Source: Sporosarcina sp. E16_8 (lineage in GTDB: Bacteria > Bacillota > Bacilli > Bacillales_A > Planococcaceae). Taken from it: 64,000 bases of DNA. The stretch is from assembly GCF_017347095.1 (NCBI RefSeq), contig NZ_JADPRZ010000004.1, forward strand, positions 1 to 64,000. The letters are read 5' to 3'. Below the pieces are notes generated by a model that worked only from the letters and a program-made list of their open reading frames with translations, did not search any database and had not been told where the DNA came from. How positions within the stretch are numbered: position 1 is the first letter of the stretch; every line of letters starts with the position of its first letter. This document shows positions 1 through 8,784 of this stretch, piece by piece. Both the position numbers and the translations under genes were made by a program.

Positions 1-97
<97 letters not shown>

Positions 98-399
98 CAT
101 TGAAAGGTCATTACCTAATAGGTGGTGGCTTTTTTTGTGTTTATATTTAATGGGATATGTCAGGGGAAATTGCGAGGGTGCAAGGAAATAATTCTCTATT
201 AATAGAAATTTACATTCGAATTTAATCAAACCTATTATATGATTGGTCAGCGATGGGATATGCTTGTTCCTCGAAGTTATATGTTTGACCATTTAACCAA
301 CCAAGTAATACAATTCATTCCTCCACATTTCGATATTCCTTCATAGTCATCCTATTGCTTTCTTTAGAATAGGGTATATTGAAGTAGAGGGGGTTCCAA
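98..399. other. Intergenic region after rRNA operon, with weak terminator
   Basis: A short ACCT/AGGT hairpin at about 112-124 followed by a seven-T run at 130-136 could end the rRNA transcript. The remaining AT-rich stretch holds no convincing coding frame. The next gene has a GAGGGGG ribosome binding site just before its ATG at 400. Confidence 0.5.
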
Positions 400-1230
400 A
401 TGACAATTATTAAAAACGTAGTGGTTCGTTTTTTCAATGAACGCTTTTTTGATCAGGCAGCGCAGACGGCGTACTATCTTCTATTGTCGATGTTTCCATT
501 TTTCCTCTTTATCCTTTCCTTGCTTAGTTTGTTTCCGGTTAATGAAGAGATGCTACTAACATTTCTCAGACCTTTTACGCCTGAGGAAGCGTTCACTGTA
601 ATAGAAGAAAATGTTCAAGCGGTTCTTAATAAGGGTCATGGTAAGGTGTTATATGCAAGCCTAGTGACAGCGTTTTGGATTACTTCGATGGCAGTACAGT
701 CGCTTGCGCGTTCACTTGACCTGGCGAATGGTTATGTACGTCGTTATGCGTTTTGGAAAGTACTGATACGTGATCTTGGGGTGACGCTTCTTTTTATGTT
801 GGTCATTCCGTTATCATTGTTTCTTCCAATTATCGAAAAAGCTTTATATAGGGTTGTGACCTATTACGATACAATCGAGGAATGGCAGGGTTGGTTTTAT
901 ATTTGGCCGAACGTTAAATGGGGCTTGGGAACGTTGTTTCTGTTTTTATTTTTTCTATTGTTTTATAAAGTTGTGCCAACAGGTAAGATGAAGTTTAAAG
1001 AAGCACTTCCGGGAGCGATTTTTTCTGCTATTGGATGGCAGTTATTTTCACTTGTGTTCGGTAGCTATGTTTCGAATGTTGATTATACTCGTTTATATGG
1101 ACAATTGTCGGGTATTATTCTGCTGGTTATCTGGTTTTATTTGACTGCAGTCATTATTTTAATTTCAGGTTTGTTAAATTCGGAATGGCGGAAGTTATCC
1201 AGTCGAAAAAGGAGGAAAATAATAGGATGA
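400..1230 (+). CDS. YihY/BrkB family inner-membrane protein
   Basis: A 276-residue polytopic membrane protein with about six hydrophobic helices. The C-terminal segment RLYGQLSGIILLVIWFYLT is the typical signature of the YihY/virulence factor BrkB family, once mis-named RNase BN. The N-terminal stretch DQAAQTAYYLLLSMFPF also fits the family. The biochemical role of the family is unsettled. The ATG follows GAGGGGGTTCCAA. The 3' end overlaps the next start (ATGA, 1227-1230), so it is likely translationally coupled to the two-component system behind it. Confidence 0.88.
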   Translation: MTIIKNVVVRFFNERFFDQAAQTAYYLLLSMFPFFLFILSLLSLFPVNEEMLLTFLRPFTPEEAFTVIEENVQAVLNKGHGKVLYASLVTAFWITSMAVQSLARSLDLANGYVRRYAFWKVLIRDLGVTLLFMLVIPLSLFLPIIEKALYRVVTYYDTIEEWQGWFYIWPNVKWGLGTLFLFLFFLLFYKVVPTGKMKFKEALPGAIFSAIGWQLFSLVFGSYVSNVDYTRLYGQLSGIILLVIWFYLTAVIILISGLLNSEWRKLSSRKRRKIIG

Positions 1231-1901
1231 AAATACTTGTGGTAGATGATGACCCAAATATTTTAGAGCTGGTAAATATCCAATTGACTCAGGCGGGGTA
1301 TTCGGTTTTGAAAGCATCTGATGGATTTGAAGCGCTCAAGGTATTGGAAGAAGAATTACCAGATTTAGCAGTGGTTGATGTAATGATGCCTGGGATGGAT
1401 GGGTATACGTTAACTAAGAAGCTCAGGGCAGAGGCGGATATTCCAGTTTTATTGCTGACGGCTAAGGGGGAACTTGAAGATAAGGAAAAAGGGTTCCTTG
1501 CTGGTTCCGATGACTATGTTGTGAAACCCTTCGAGCCGAGAGAATTGTTATTTCGGATAAACGCGATTTTGCGTAGATACGACAAAGCTGTGGACGTGTT
1601 CATTCAAGCTGGCCCGATGAAAATAAATCGACAGAGTTATGAAGTCTCTGTTGGTAAAAAAGTACTGCTTCTTCCGCTAAAGGAGTTTGAATTACTTTCA
1701 GTTTTAGCATCACGGTCAAATCATGTATTTACAAGGGAGATATTAATCGAGAGGGTATGGGGTTATGACTATGAGGGCGATGAACAGACGTTGAATGTTC
1801 ATATCAAGCGGATTCGAGACAAGTTGGCGAAGCTGACGGGCGAGGTGTCCATTTTAACGGTGCGGGGTGTTGGTTATAAGCTTGAAGTGTCAGCGTCATG
1901 A
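1227..1901 (+). CDS. OmpR/PhoB-family response regulator
   Basis: 224 residues. The receiver domain (about 1-118) carries the acidic pocket DDD at 7-9, the phosphoacceptor Asp51 in VVDVMMPGMDG, Thr78 and Lys100 in VVKPFEP. A winged-helix DNA-binding domain follows (about 130-222), with HIKRIRDKL and TVRGVGYKLE. A longer frame opens at 1185, but the ATG at 1227 sits behind GGAGGAAAATAATAGG and gives the canonical MKILVVDDD start. It overlaps the gene before and the kinase gene after by 4 bp each. Paired with that kinase, it probably controls the gene at 3353, whose upstream region has an OmpR-type direct repeat. Confidence 0.95.
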   Translation: MKILVVDDDPNILELVNIQLTQAGYSVLKASDGFEALKVLEEELPDLAVVDVMMPGMDGYTLTKKLRAEADIPVLLLTAKGELEDKEKGFLAGSDDYVVKPFEPRELLFRINAILRRYDKAVDVFIQAGPMKINRQSYEVSVGKKVLLLPLKEFELLSVLASRSNHVFTREILIERVWGYDYEGDEQTLNVHIKRIRDKLAKLTGEVSILTVRGVGYKLEVSAS

Positions 1902-3277
1902 GATCGTTGTACGGGAAATTCATCGCGATGACGGCGGTTATCATGATAGCGAGTGCTCTTATTGCATTTCTCGCGGTCAATACATATTACCATCAACAGT
2001 TGAAAGGTCAAAATGACGAAAAAAATATGAGCATCGCAAAAAGCATTGCATCGTTCATTGAATCGGATAAGGAATTAGATCTGGTAAACTACTTTGAAGC
2101 GCAATCTGCCGTCGGGTATAAGCTCTACGTTGTCAATGAAAACCAAGTAGCGACGATGTATGGAGAAGTATTTCGGGTAGAAAATCTTTCAGACAGAGTT
2201 ATAGATCAAGTATTGAGTGGGGCCGTGTATCATGGGATGAGGGATCTCCCAAGCAAAACGTTCGTAACCGGTTTTTTCTCAAATGAATTAGCAAATACCG
2301 TGGGGGTACCCTTTGAATATGATGGAAAAACATATGCTCTATTTTTACGCCCAGATATTAAGATGCTCTTTACGGAAGTGCATTACATCCTTGGTGGGAT
2401 GGTGCTTGTCATGGCAGTTGTTAGTTTGCTAGCGATGTTAATAGTGGCTAAAATGTTAATTGATCCAATTACAGAGTTAACCGCTGCGACGAAAAAGGTT
2501 GGGGAAGAACAGTTCTCTGGGACGCTCGATATCAACCGAAGAGATGAAATCGGGCAGCTGGCGAAAAGCTTTCAGCTGATGACGACAAAACTTAGCGAAA
2601 ATGATCGGATACGCAAAGAATTTATAAGTGATGTGTCGCATGATTTCCAGTCACCATTGCTTAATATAAAAGGATATGCGGAGCTGTTGTTGGATGATAA
2701 GCTCACGGCAGATTCACGGAAAAGTTATGCTAACGTTATTCAATCGGAAACGGAACGATTGTCTTCATTGACCAAACAGTTGCTCCTTCTTACATCACTC
2801 GATCAGTTATCATCTCCTCTTGAAAAAAGGACTTTCGACTTGGACAAGCAGCTGAAGGAGACAGTCCGCAAGTATAGATGGTTGTTGGAAGAGAAGGAAA
2901 TGACGTTAGAAATGGATATCGAAGAGGTTCGTTTCACTGGCGATCCTGCATTTCTTGAGAAAGTGTGGGAGAACCTGTTATCGAATGCGCTAAAGTATAC
3001 AGAGATTGGCGGGGCGATTGAAGTTGTGTTGACGGAGCAATCGAATCAAGTTGAGGTCCTTATCAAAGATAACGGAATAGGCATTGATGAAGAAGTACTT
3101 GGGCGTGTTTTTGATCGTTTTTATCGAGCAGATGATTCGAGAACGCAGGAAACAGGTGGAACAGGACTTGGATTATCCATTGTCCAACAAGTCGTGAAAC
3201 TGCACGGTGGAACAATTGACGTTGCTAGTCATAAAGGGCAAGGCACGACTTTTACTGTTGTGTTTCCAAACTTGTAA
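1898..3277 (+). CDS. HAMP-domain sensor histidine kinase
   Basis: 459 residues. It has an N-terminal membrane helix (about 7-29), an extracytoplasmic sensor segment, a second helix (about 164-188), and a HAMP linker starting at LIDPITELTAATKK. The dimerisation domain carries phosphoacceptor His248 in DVSHDFQSP, a Firmicute variant of SHELRTP. The catalytic domain has the N box ENLLSNALKYT, G1 DNGIGID, the F box FDRFYRADDS and G2 GGTGLGLSIV. It overlaps the response regulator gene by ATGA. The signal sensed cannot be told from sequence. Confidence 0.95.
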   Translation: MRSLYGKFIAMTAVIMIASALIAFLAVNTYYHQQLKGQNDEKNMSIAKSIASFIESDKELDLVNYFEAQSAVGYKLYVVNENQVATMYGEVFRVENLSDRVIDQVLSGAVYHGMRDLPSKTFVTGFFSNELANTVGVPFEYDGKTYALFLRPDIKMLFTEVHYILGGMVLVMAVVSLLAMLIVAKMLIDPITELTAATKKVGEEQFSGTLDINRRDEIGQLAKSFQLMTTKLSENDRIRKEFISDVSHDFQSPLLNIKGYAELLLDDKLTADSRKSYANVIQSETERLSSLTKQLLLLTSLDQLSSPLEKRTFDLDKQLKETVRKYRWLLEEKEMTLEMDIEEVRFTGDPAFLEKVWENLLSNALKYTEIGGAIEVVLTEQSNQVEVLIKDNGIGIDEEVLGRVFDRFYRADDSRTQETGGTGLGLSIVQQVVKLHGGTIDVASHKGQGTTFTVVFPNL

Positions 3278-3283
3278 TGTCCT

Positions 3284-3300
3284 GTTCATCTTGCGTTCAT
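3284..3300 (+). promoter_or_regulatory. OmpR-type direct repeat operator
   Basis: Two exact GTTCAT hexamers at 3284-3289 and 3295-3300 lie 11 bp apart, one helical turn, as expected for tandem binding by an OmpR/PhoB regulator. They lie just after the kinase stop codon and about 50 bp before the start of the 3353 gene. That the adjacent regulator binds here is inference. Confidence 0.55.
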
Positions 3301-3352
3301 ATTGGATGTCTAAGATAAGGGTATACCATTAACATTACAGGAGGAATTTAAT

Positions 3353-3751
3353 ATGGAGAAAAAGTGGAGTTTACGCTTGATTCGTGTAGCGGCAATTTTT
3401 GGTTTAATCGGGACAGTATTAGGTTCACATATGGCGGGAGCCGGATCACCGGCATTTCGTCCAATTCATGCGCATATTCTATTAGTAGGTTGGTTGTCCC
3501 TATTTGCTTGGGGCGTCTTCTACCGGATTTACAAAGTTCGCGCGAATAAATTGGTTGCGATTCACGGCTGGACGGGAATTATTGGAGCAATCGGTCTGAC
3601 ATCTGGTATGTGGCTACAGTTCATGAAGCCGTTTGGAGTGAATGAAACAGTGTCACTCATTCTTTACATCGTCGGTGGAACAATCTTACTAATTAGCTTT
3701 GCATTGTTTGTCATCATTACGTTTTTAACTGAAAAAGAAAGTAAACGTTAA
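3353..3751 (+). CDS. Small four-helix membrane protein, heme-copper oxidase subunit I-like
   Basis: 132 residues with four hydrophobic helices (about 9-25, 39-58, 69-88, 98-123). Histidines sit at membrane-helix positions (SHMAGAG, PIHAHILLVGW, AIHGWTG), which recalls the HAH...GW motif of cytochrome oxidase subunit I. The protein is far too short to be a complete oxidase. It starts behind AGGAGGAATTTAAT. It directly follows the two-component genes and a GTTCAT direct repeat, so it is the probable output gene of that system. Function unknown. Confidence 0.75.
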   Translation: MEKKWSLRLIRVAAIFGLIGTVLGSHMAGAGSPAFRPIHAHILLVGWLSLFAWGVFYRIYKVRANKLVAIHGWTGIIGAIGLTSGMWLQFMKPFGVNETVSLILYIVGGTILLISFALFVIITFLTEKESKR

Positions 3752-3791
3752 TTGAAGCAGCTAGTTTCGGGTAGTTAAAATACTCCAGTAC

Positions 3792-3831
3792 AAAAAGTCA
3801 CTTCCTTGATCAAAAAAGGAGGTGACTTTTT
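3792..3831. terminator. Bidirectional terminator
   Basis: A stem of AAAAAGTCACTTCCT with its complement around a short loop, A-rich before and T-rich after, lies between convergent genes (3353 gene and topB) and ends both transcripts. Confidence 0.85.
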
Positions 3832-3834
3832 GCG

Positions 3835-5985
3835 TTAGGAATTAAACTCGATATTTATTTTTCCGTTTACGAGGGTTAAGCTCGCATCAAACTTCTTGTC
3901 GGAATTGGATACGAATCCTTTTATAACATTCGTTTTCCCCTTCGTACAAAGAAGCTTCACTTGAGCGGGCGTGAGCTTTTTCTTCAAAAAGACAGCGGGA
4001 AAAGTCTGCTTGCAGCCGCTTGCGTAGGAGCTGCAGCCATAAAACTCTTTTCTTGCAACGATTGTACCTTGTTTACAAGCAGGACATGCTACGATGCCAT
4101 TTTGAACGGGTGCGGATGAAGAAGAGGCAGTAGAAGTAGAAGTCAGTTTGATATCGATCTTCTGAGACTTCAGCTGACCGGGTACTTCTTCCAATAAGCT
4201 ATAGATGAACTTCGCAATGCTTCCGAGAAAACGTTCCCCAGTTCCTTCACCATTACCGATTTTTCGTAAATACGCTTCCCATTTAGCCGTCATGGATGGG
4301 CTTGCGAGGAGATTCCCTTCGATTGCCTGACAGAGGATGCGCCCCTTATCCGTAATAGAAACAATGTTCTTCGTCACATCGATGTAGTTATGCCGTTTTA
4401 TCGTTTCAATGATACCGCTTCGCGTCGCTTCAGTACCGAGTCCTTCGATTTCTTTCAAAATATCGGTTTCTTTTTTATCCTCAACAAGTTTCCCACATGT
4501 TTTCATCATTGCGATTAGCTGACCCTCCGTATACGGTTTCGGCGGCATCGTTTTGCCTTCTTTAATACCGATATCACTCTCAACGGGTTCGTGCATAACG
4601 AGTGGAGGTAGCGTTGGCTCGTCCTTATCTTTGTCATTTTCCTTAGCCGAACGGACGAACAATGCTTTCCACCCTTTATCGCGTTCCGTCTTGCCGATTG
4701 TGAAGAAGGGGAGGTTGTTGACGTCCGTCGTGACCTTCGTTTCAGTGTACAGGTAATCGGTATGGAACATAGCGAGAGTGGTCCGGACAACTTCTTCGTA
4801 TAAGTTGCGCTCGATAGTTGAGAGCCCAGCCAGTACCCCTTGTGACGGGATTTTCTTCGTTGGAATGATTGCGTAATGTTCTTGCACTTTTGAGCTGTCG
4901 ACATAGCGCTTTTTCGGAGCGAGCGATGCGACAGGGAAAGTATGACCGATAAGTTGCTGATACTCTGTTACTTGTCCAGCGAGATAGGTGAACTCACTCG
5001 GCGTGATATACCGCGAATCCGTCCTTGGATACGTCACGAGTTTCTTTTCATAGAGTCCTTGCATCGTCTTCAACACATTCGCGGGACTCGTTTTCCACAA
5101 GCGGTTTGCAGTTGCCTGTAGTGTAGACAGTGCATGTAGCTGCGGAGGCGGGGTCCGTTTATCGATTGTTTCCACGGAAGTAAGGACACCAGGTGATTTT
5201 GGGTGGATGTTATGTTTCGCGAGAAGGTCCCGGATAATTTCCCTTTTCGAATCCTTTGCTTTGGCCTTCCCTTTATACGTCCCATTTTTGGCAGTAAACG
5301 TCGCTTCTATTTCATAAAACGGCTCAGAAACAAATGCTTCAATTTCCTTTTGTCGCTGATAAATAAGGTAAACAGTCGGCGATTGAACCCGCCCGATTGA
5401 AAATACTTCTCGAATGCCGCGCGCTTGCAACAGGAGAGAGTAGAGACGAGAGCCATTCATCCCAACAAGCCAGTCACTAATTTGCCGGGCTTTCGCCTCC
5501 TCATACATCAGAAGATCTTTACGATTGTCTTGTAGATTGGAGAATCCTTTGCGAACTTCATCGACTTCGAGCGAATTAATCCAAAGCCGCTTTATCGTTT
5601 GGTTTTTTGCACCTGTTTGATAATAAATACTATAGAAGATATTCGATCCTTCACGGTCAACGTCACAGGCGTTAATGACAGTATCCGTAGCTTTAATCAG
5701 CTTTTTCACAATGGCGAACTGTTTGGTTTTCCCTTTTGCGACTTGAAACTCATAGCGGTCCGGCAAAATGGGTAAACTGGCAAGTGACCACTTGGCCCAT
5801 TTTGGATCGTACTCTTTCGGTTCTTTTAGTTCGACAAGATGGCCGATTCCCCACGTAATATATGCACCTTCTGAAAAAATAGGGGAAGGTAATAGCTCTA
5901 AATAACCTTCATGTCGTTTAACGGAAAAAGCATCTGCGTAAGCCTTCGCTTGTGATGGTTTTTCAGCTAGGATTACTGGCTTCAT
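3835..5985 (-). CDS. topB: DNA topoisomerase III
   Basis: 716 residues, close to the usual Bacillus length. This type IA topoisomerase relaxes and decatenates single-stranded DNA regions. It has an N-terminal TOPRIM domain (MKPVILAEKPSQAK, then DVDREGSNI), the core with active-site Tyr at about residue 319 in LVTYPRTDSRYI, and a C-terminal zinc-ribbon-like segment (CPACKQGT ... CSSYASGC). An upstream Met at 6036 is in frame, but the ATG at 5985 lies behind AGAGG and matches the family N-terminus. Monocistronic. Confidence 0.95.
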   Translation of the reverse strand: MKPVILAEKPSQAKAYADAFSVKRHEGYLELLPSPIFSEGAYITWGIGHLVELKEPKEYDPKWAKWSLASLPILPDRYEFQVAKGKTKQFAIVKKLIKATDTVINACDVDREGSNIFYSIYYQTGAKNQTIKRLWINSLEVDEVRKGFSNLQDNRKDLLMYEEAKARQISDWLVGMNGSRLYSLLLQARGIREVFSIGRVQSPTVYLIYQRQKEIEAFVSEPFYEIEATFTAKNGTYKGKAKAKDSKREIIRDLLAKHNIHPKSPGVLTSVETIDKRTPPPQLHALSTLQATANRLWKTSPANVLKTMQGLYEKKLVTYPRTDSRYITPSEFTYLAGQVTEYQQLIGHTFPVASLAPKKRYVDSSKVQEHYAIIPTKKIPSQGVLAGLSTIERNLYEEVVRTTLAMFHTDYLYTETKVTTDVNNLPFFTIGKTERDKGWKALFVRSAKENDKDKDEPTLPPLVMHEPVESDIGIKEGKTMPPKPYTEGQLIAMMKTCGKLVEDKKETDILKEIEGLGTEATRSGIIETIKRHNYIDVTKNIVSITDKGRILCQAIEGNLLASPSMTAKWEAYLRKIGNGEGTGERFLGSIAKFIYSLLEEVPGQLKSQKIDIKLTSTSTASSSSAPVQNGIVACPACKQGTIVARKEFYGCSSYASGCKQTFPAVFLKKKLTPAQVKLLCTKGKTNVIKGFVSNSDKKFDASLTLVNGKINIEFNS

Positions 5986-6273
5986 AAAAAAACCTCTTTT
6001 CTTTATACAATGAAACAGTAGTTCTACTAGTTGCATTATCTCATAATTGGGGGAGGTTTGCTTGAGTGAATGACTGATTGTCAGCCATTATTCACCGTCT
6101 TTGTGTAAGGTAATAAAGCTGGATTCATGTGTTCAACATACATAATTACTTTTTTTGAAAAATCCTTCAGTGAAAAACTCAAAGAACTTTAGAGGAAATT
6201 CACATTAAATGAAAAGTTAATGATAACATTGTTATGAATATTTAATTTATTATACAGAGAGAGAAGGAATTGG

Positions 6274-7046
6274 ATGATTTATGAGTTAAGTAACGATTTG
6301 AGAAAAAATCTTATCCCAATGTTTGATGGTATGGATAGCACTATTATTCTTTCTTGTCTTCAAGGGCATATGGGAACAGCATGGGTTGACGACCTTGAAA
6401 ATCCTACAGTTGCCCAAGTGGAAGTGGGAATTTTGTTTTTTTTGCTGGAAACCCTAATGCAAAAATAGCGGAAGAACTTCTAAACAATCTGTCGGATTAT
6501 AATCTCGTTATTGTTAATACTGATGCATGGAAAAAGCGTATCGAAACAGTACATAAAGGCTCAATAGAGAAGTTTCAACGGTATAAATTTAAAAAGAATC
6601 CAGAACATCTTGATAAGAGTTATATACAGAACTTATTATCTCCATTACCAGAAGGATATGAATTGAAAAAAATAGATGCGACAATAGCGAAAGAATCATC
6701 TTTTCATGAGTTATCAGAAGATTTTATAGCTCAGTTTAATTCTGTAGATGACTTTATAAATCGAGGAGTAGGTTTTACTATTTCGAATAAGGAACAAGTC
6801 GTATGTGGGGCAACATCATTTAGTATTTATGATGGTGGAATTGAGATTGAAATTGCTACAGATCCTCAACATAGGAAAAAGGGCTTGGCAACAATTACAG
6901 CTTCTGCGTTGATATTAGACTGTCTGGAGAGAGGGATATATCCAAGTTGGGATGGAGCTAATAACGAATCAGTTAAATTAGCTGAAAAACTCGGATACAT
7001 ATTTAAAGAATCATATGATACGTACTTTATCGAATATGTAAAATAA
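6274..7046 (+). pseudogene. GNAT-family acetyltransferase, frameshifted
   Basis: The ATG at 6274 follows GAGAGAAGGA. The first frame runs to 6468, and the same protein continues in another frame from about 6440 to 7046. One missing base in the T8 run near 6434-6441 explains the shift: adding a T gives a continuous reading frame of about 257 codons. The C-terminal half (from about 6663) has the acetyl-CoA-binding pattern IEIEIATDPQHRKKGLATITASAL and the late WDGANNESVKLAEKLGY motif. The affected site is a homopolymer, so a true mutation, slippage or a sequencing error are all possible. Confidence 0.75.
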
Positions 7047-7203
7047 TGCCGAGTAGTATTTTTCTGTGCTTCAAGTTCGGACTATTTAGAGGTCCAGGTT
7101 AATTCATACTTTAATACTTTAAATGCGACTATAATATAATGCGAAATAGTTAAGCCCACTCAGTGATTGAACTGACGAAGAGTCTAATGGGGGTACTCTT
7201 TGA

Positions 7204-7317
7204 TTTGACACCTTTTGGGAAAATATCACGGAAGGAACTATTCCTGGAATTAAAGATTCCTTCTTAGTAGCTACTGGAGTCGCAGTTGGTGCATTTGTTT
7301 TGTCAATATTTGTTTAA
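7204..7317 (+). pseudogene. Possible remnant of a small membrane protein
   Basis: An open frame of 37 codons without a start codon ends in a hydrophobic, holin-like stretch (LVATGVAVGAFVLSIFV) before TAA at 7315. An ATG at 7187 lies upstream in a different frame, so a frameshifted small gene is possible. It lies in the 478-bp gap between 7046 and 7525, where I otherwise see only the hairpin at 7396-7426. Confidence 0.3.
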
Positions 7318-7395
7318 AGAACGACATTTTCAAAACCGAGGCAAGCCGAAGAGACAAATGAAGTAAAATAATACTCAACTCTCAATAGAAGTGCT

Positions 7396-7426
7396 AAAGC
7401 CAGGGATCCATATGATCTCTGGCTTT
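7396..7426 (+). terminator. Hairpin, possible terminator
   Basis: AAAGCCAGGGAT at 7396-7407 pairs with ATCTCTGGCTTT at 7415-7426, with one G-T pair. Only three Ts are in the stem end and no clear T-tract follows, so termination strength is uncertain. Confidence 0.5.
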
Positions 7427-7524
7427 AAACTTGTCCACCTAAACTTCCGTGTCTAGCGAACAATCGATATGAAGATGGCATAGTCTATACAGATATAAGT
7501 TCGATTAGCAACGGAGGTAAAGGG

Positions 7525-8013
7525 ATGATAAACTTTCAAGCTTTTAATGGCACGGTAACGATGATTGATGATTTTTCGATAGGGCAAAATAATGAAGCTG
7601 GTTGCTATAAACTAATAGCCGTGGATAACGGGAATGGGACATTAGTCAATTTCGTTGTGGCACCTACGACTTACTTTGTAGATCATTTAAGGGTGGCAGT
7701 TGGGGATAGGGTAACAGGGTTTTATGATGCAAACGCGCCAGTTCCTTTCATATACCCGCCGCAATATCGAGCGCTCGTGATGGCCAAAGATACGCCCTAT
7801 CAACACGTGAAAGTAGCCTTTTTTAACAGCCGTTTGGAGAGTAGCGACGGCACATTAAAGTTAACCGTTTCTCCACATACTCAAGTATTATTGGAAAATG
7901 GGCAAACCTTTACGGGGAATATTACAAATCGAAATCTAATTGTTACTTATGGCGCTACTACTAGAAGTATCCCGGCTCAAACCACACCCCACCAAATCAT
8001 TGTCATTTGTTAG
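7525..8013 (+). CDS. Conserved hypothetical protein
   Basis: 162 residues, soluble, with no signal peptide or membrane helix. The composition is beta-rich (FNGTVTMIDDF, GTLVNFVVAPTTYFVD, VAVGDRVTGFYD), suggesting a barrel such as an OB-like fold, followed by a second beta segment (VKVAFFNSRLESSDGTLKL). A strong GGAGGTAAAGGG ribosome binding site precedes the ATG, and a terminator follows it, so it is a single-gene unit. I recall similar uncharacterised proteins in Firmicutes, but I cannot name a family or function. Confidence 0.75.
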   Translation: MINFQAFNGTVTMIDDFSIGQNNEAGCYKLIAVDNGNGTLVNFVVAPTTYFVDHLRVAVGDRVTGFYDANAPVPFIYPPQYRALVMAKDTPYQHVKVAFFNSRLESSDGTLKLTVSPHTQVLLENGQTFTGNITNRNLIVTYGATTRSIPAQTTPHQIIVIC

Positions 8014-8063
8014 CGGTTTGGACTGAATGATAGGTACCTATTCAAACAAACTACAATAGCATA

Positions 8064-8100
8064 AAAAAGCTCGGTCATATTCAATTTGACTGAGCTTTTT
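8064..8100 (+). terminator. Rho-independent terminator
   Basis: AAAAAGCTCGGTCA and TGACTGAGCTTTTT form a long stem, with one G-T pair, just after the hypothetical gene at 7525. Confidence 0.85.
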
Positions 8101-8261
8101 GTTGTATATGATTTTTTCGCAACAGCGGATAATGTAATTCGGTAGTGGATTACGATTACCAACTATAAAGCAAAAACACTTGAAACTGAATTTTCATATG
8201 TTTAGCCTTACCTGAAATAAGAAAATTTTCAATGATGGAAACAACTGAATACCTTCTTGAG

Positions 8262-8426
8262 TTAAATCTGTTTGATTTCAGTTGGAATATCTCGGAATTC
8301 TACTGATTCTAGAAATCCATTAGACTTCATCTTATCCAGAAACTCTATCAGTTCAATTTTCATTTGATATAATTGCATATCTCTAAAATTAACATCCAAT
8401 TGTTCGTTCGTCGTTTCTATAGGCAT
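8262..8426 (-). CDS. Small acidic protein (54 aa), second gene of a two-gene unit
   Basis: An ATG at 8426 with GAAGGGAGTG upstream opens a 54-codon frame beginning MPIETTNEQLDVNF and ending EIKQI. The protein is soluble and predicted helical in the middle (QLYQMKIELIEFLDKM). It starts only four bases after the stop of the 53-aa gene at 8431-8595, so the two are probably one operon. They are transcribed divergently from the XRE-TPR regulator at 8785, so they are candidate targets of it. No family recognised; the real-gene call rests on the RBS and tight spacing. Confidence 0.55.
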   Translation of the reverse strand: MPIETTNEQLDVNFRDMQLYQMKIELIEFLDKMKSNGFLESVEFRDIPTEIKQI

Positions 8427-8430
8427 AATA

Positions 8431-8595
8431 TCACTCCCTTCGAAAGAATGGTATGCAGGTTTGCATTAAATTTAATATATTGGAAATGACTCTAGAATCG
8501 CGTACTCGTACTTTAGTATCACTATGTTGACTAATACCTTTACCTGTCTTTCTTTCCTTAAAGGCTTCATCAAAATAAATGTCTTCAATTCGCAT
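8431..8595 (-). CDS. Small basic protein (54 codons), first gene of a divergent unit
   Basis: The frame could open further upstream at 8631, but the ATG at 8595 has a purine-rich GGGGGG segment about eight bases before it and gives a protein beginning MRIEDIYFDEAFKER. Its C-terminal half is rich in Arg and Lys (TKVRVRDSRVISN). It shares a 189-bp divergent intergenic region with the XRE-TPR regulator gene. Function unknown. Its proximity to a probable peptide-sensing regulator makes it a candidate regulated gene. Confidence 0.5.
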   Translation of the reverse strand: MRIEDIYFDEAFKERKTGKGISQHSDTKVRVRDSRVISNILNLMQTCIPFFRRE

Positions 8596-8784
8596 GAGTA
8601 CTACCCCCCATTTCTTTGCTGAATTAAACATAACACTAACAAGACTAAAGTAATATTCAATTAGGTTGGGACATTTTATTTGAAAACATGCTTTTTTTTG
8701 GCATTTCGTTAATTAATTTCTCACAATAAAGTGGTATGATAAATGTAACGTATGTACTATGCTATATAAGAGAGGGATTCGCTT

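Noticed and set aside
98-399. Possible tRNA genes after the 5S rRNA
   Set aside because: No acceptor stem plus GGTTCGAATCC-like T-arm found in this stretch.
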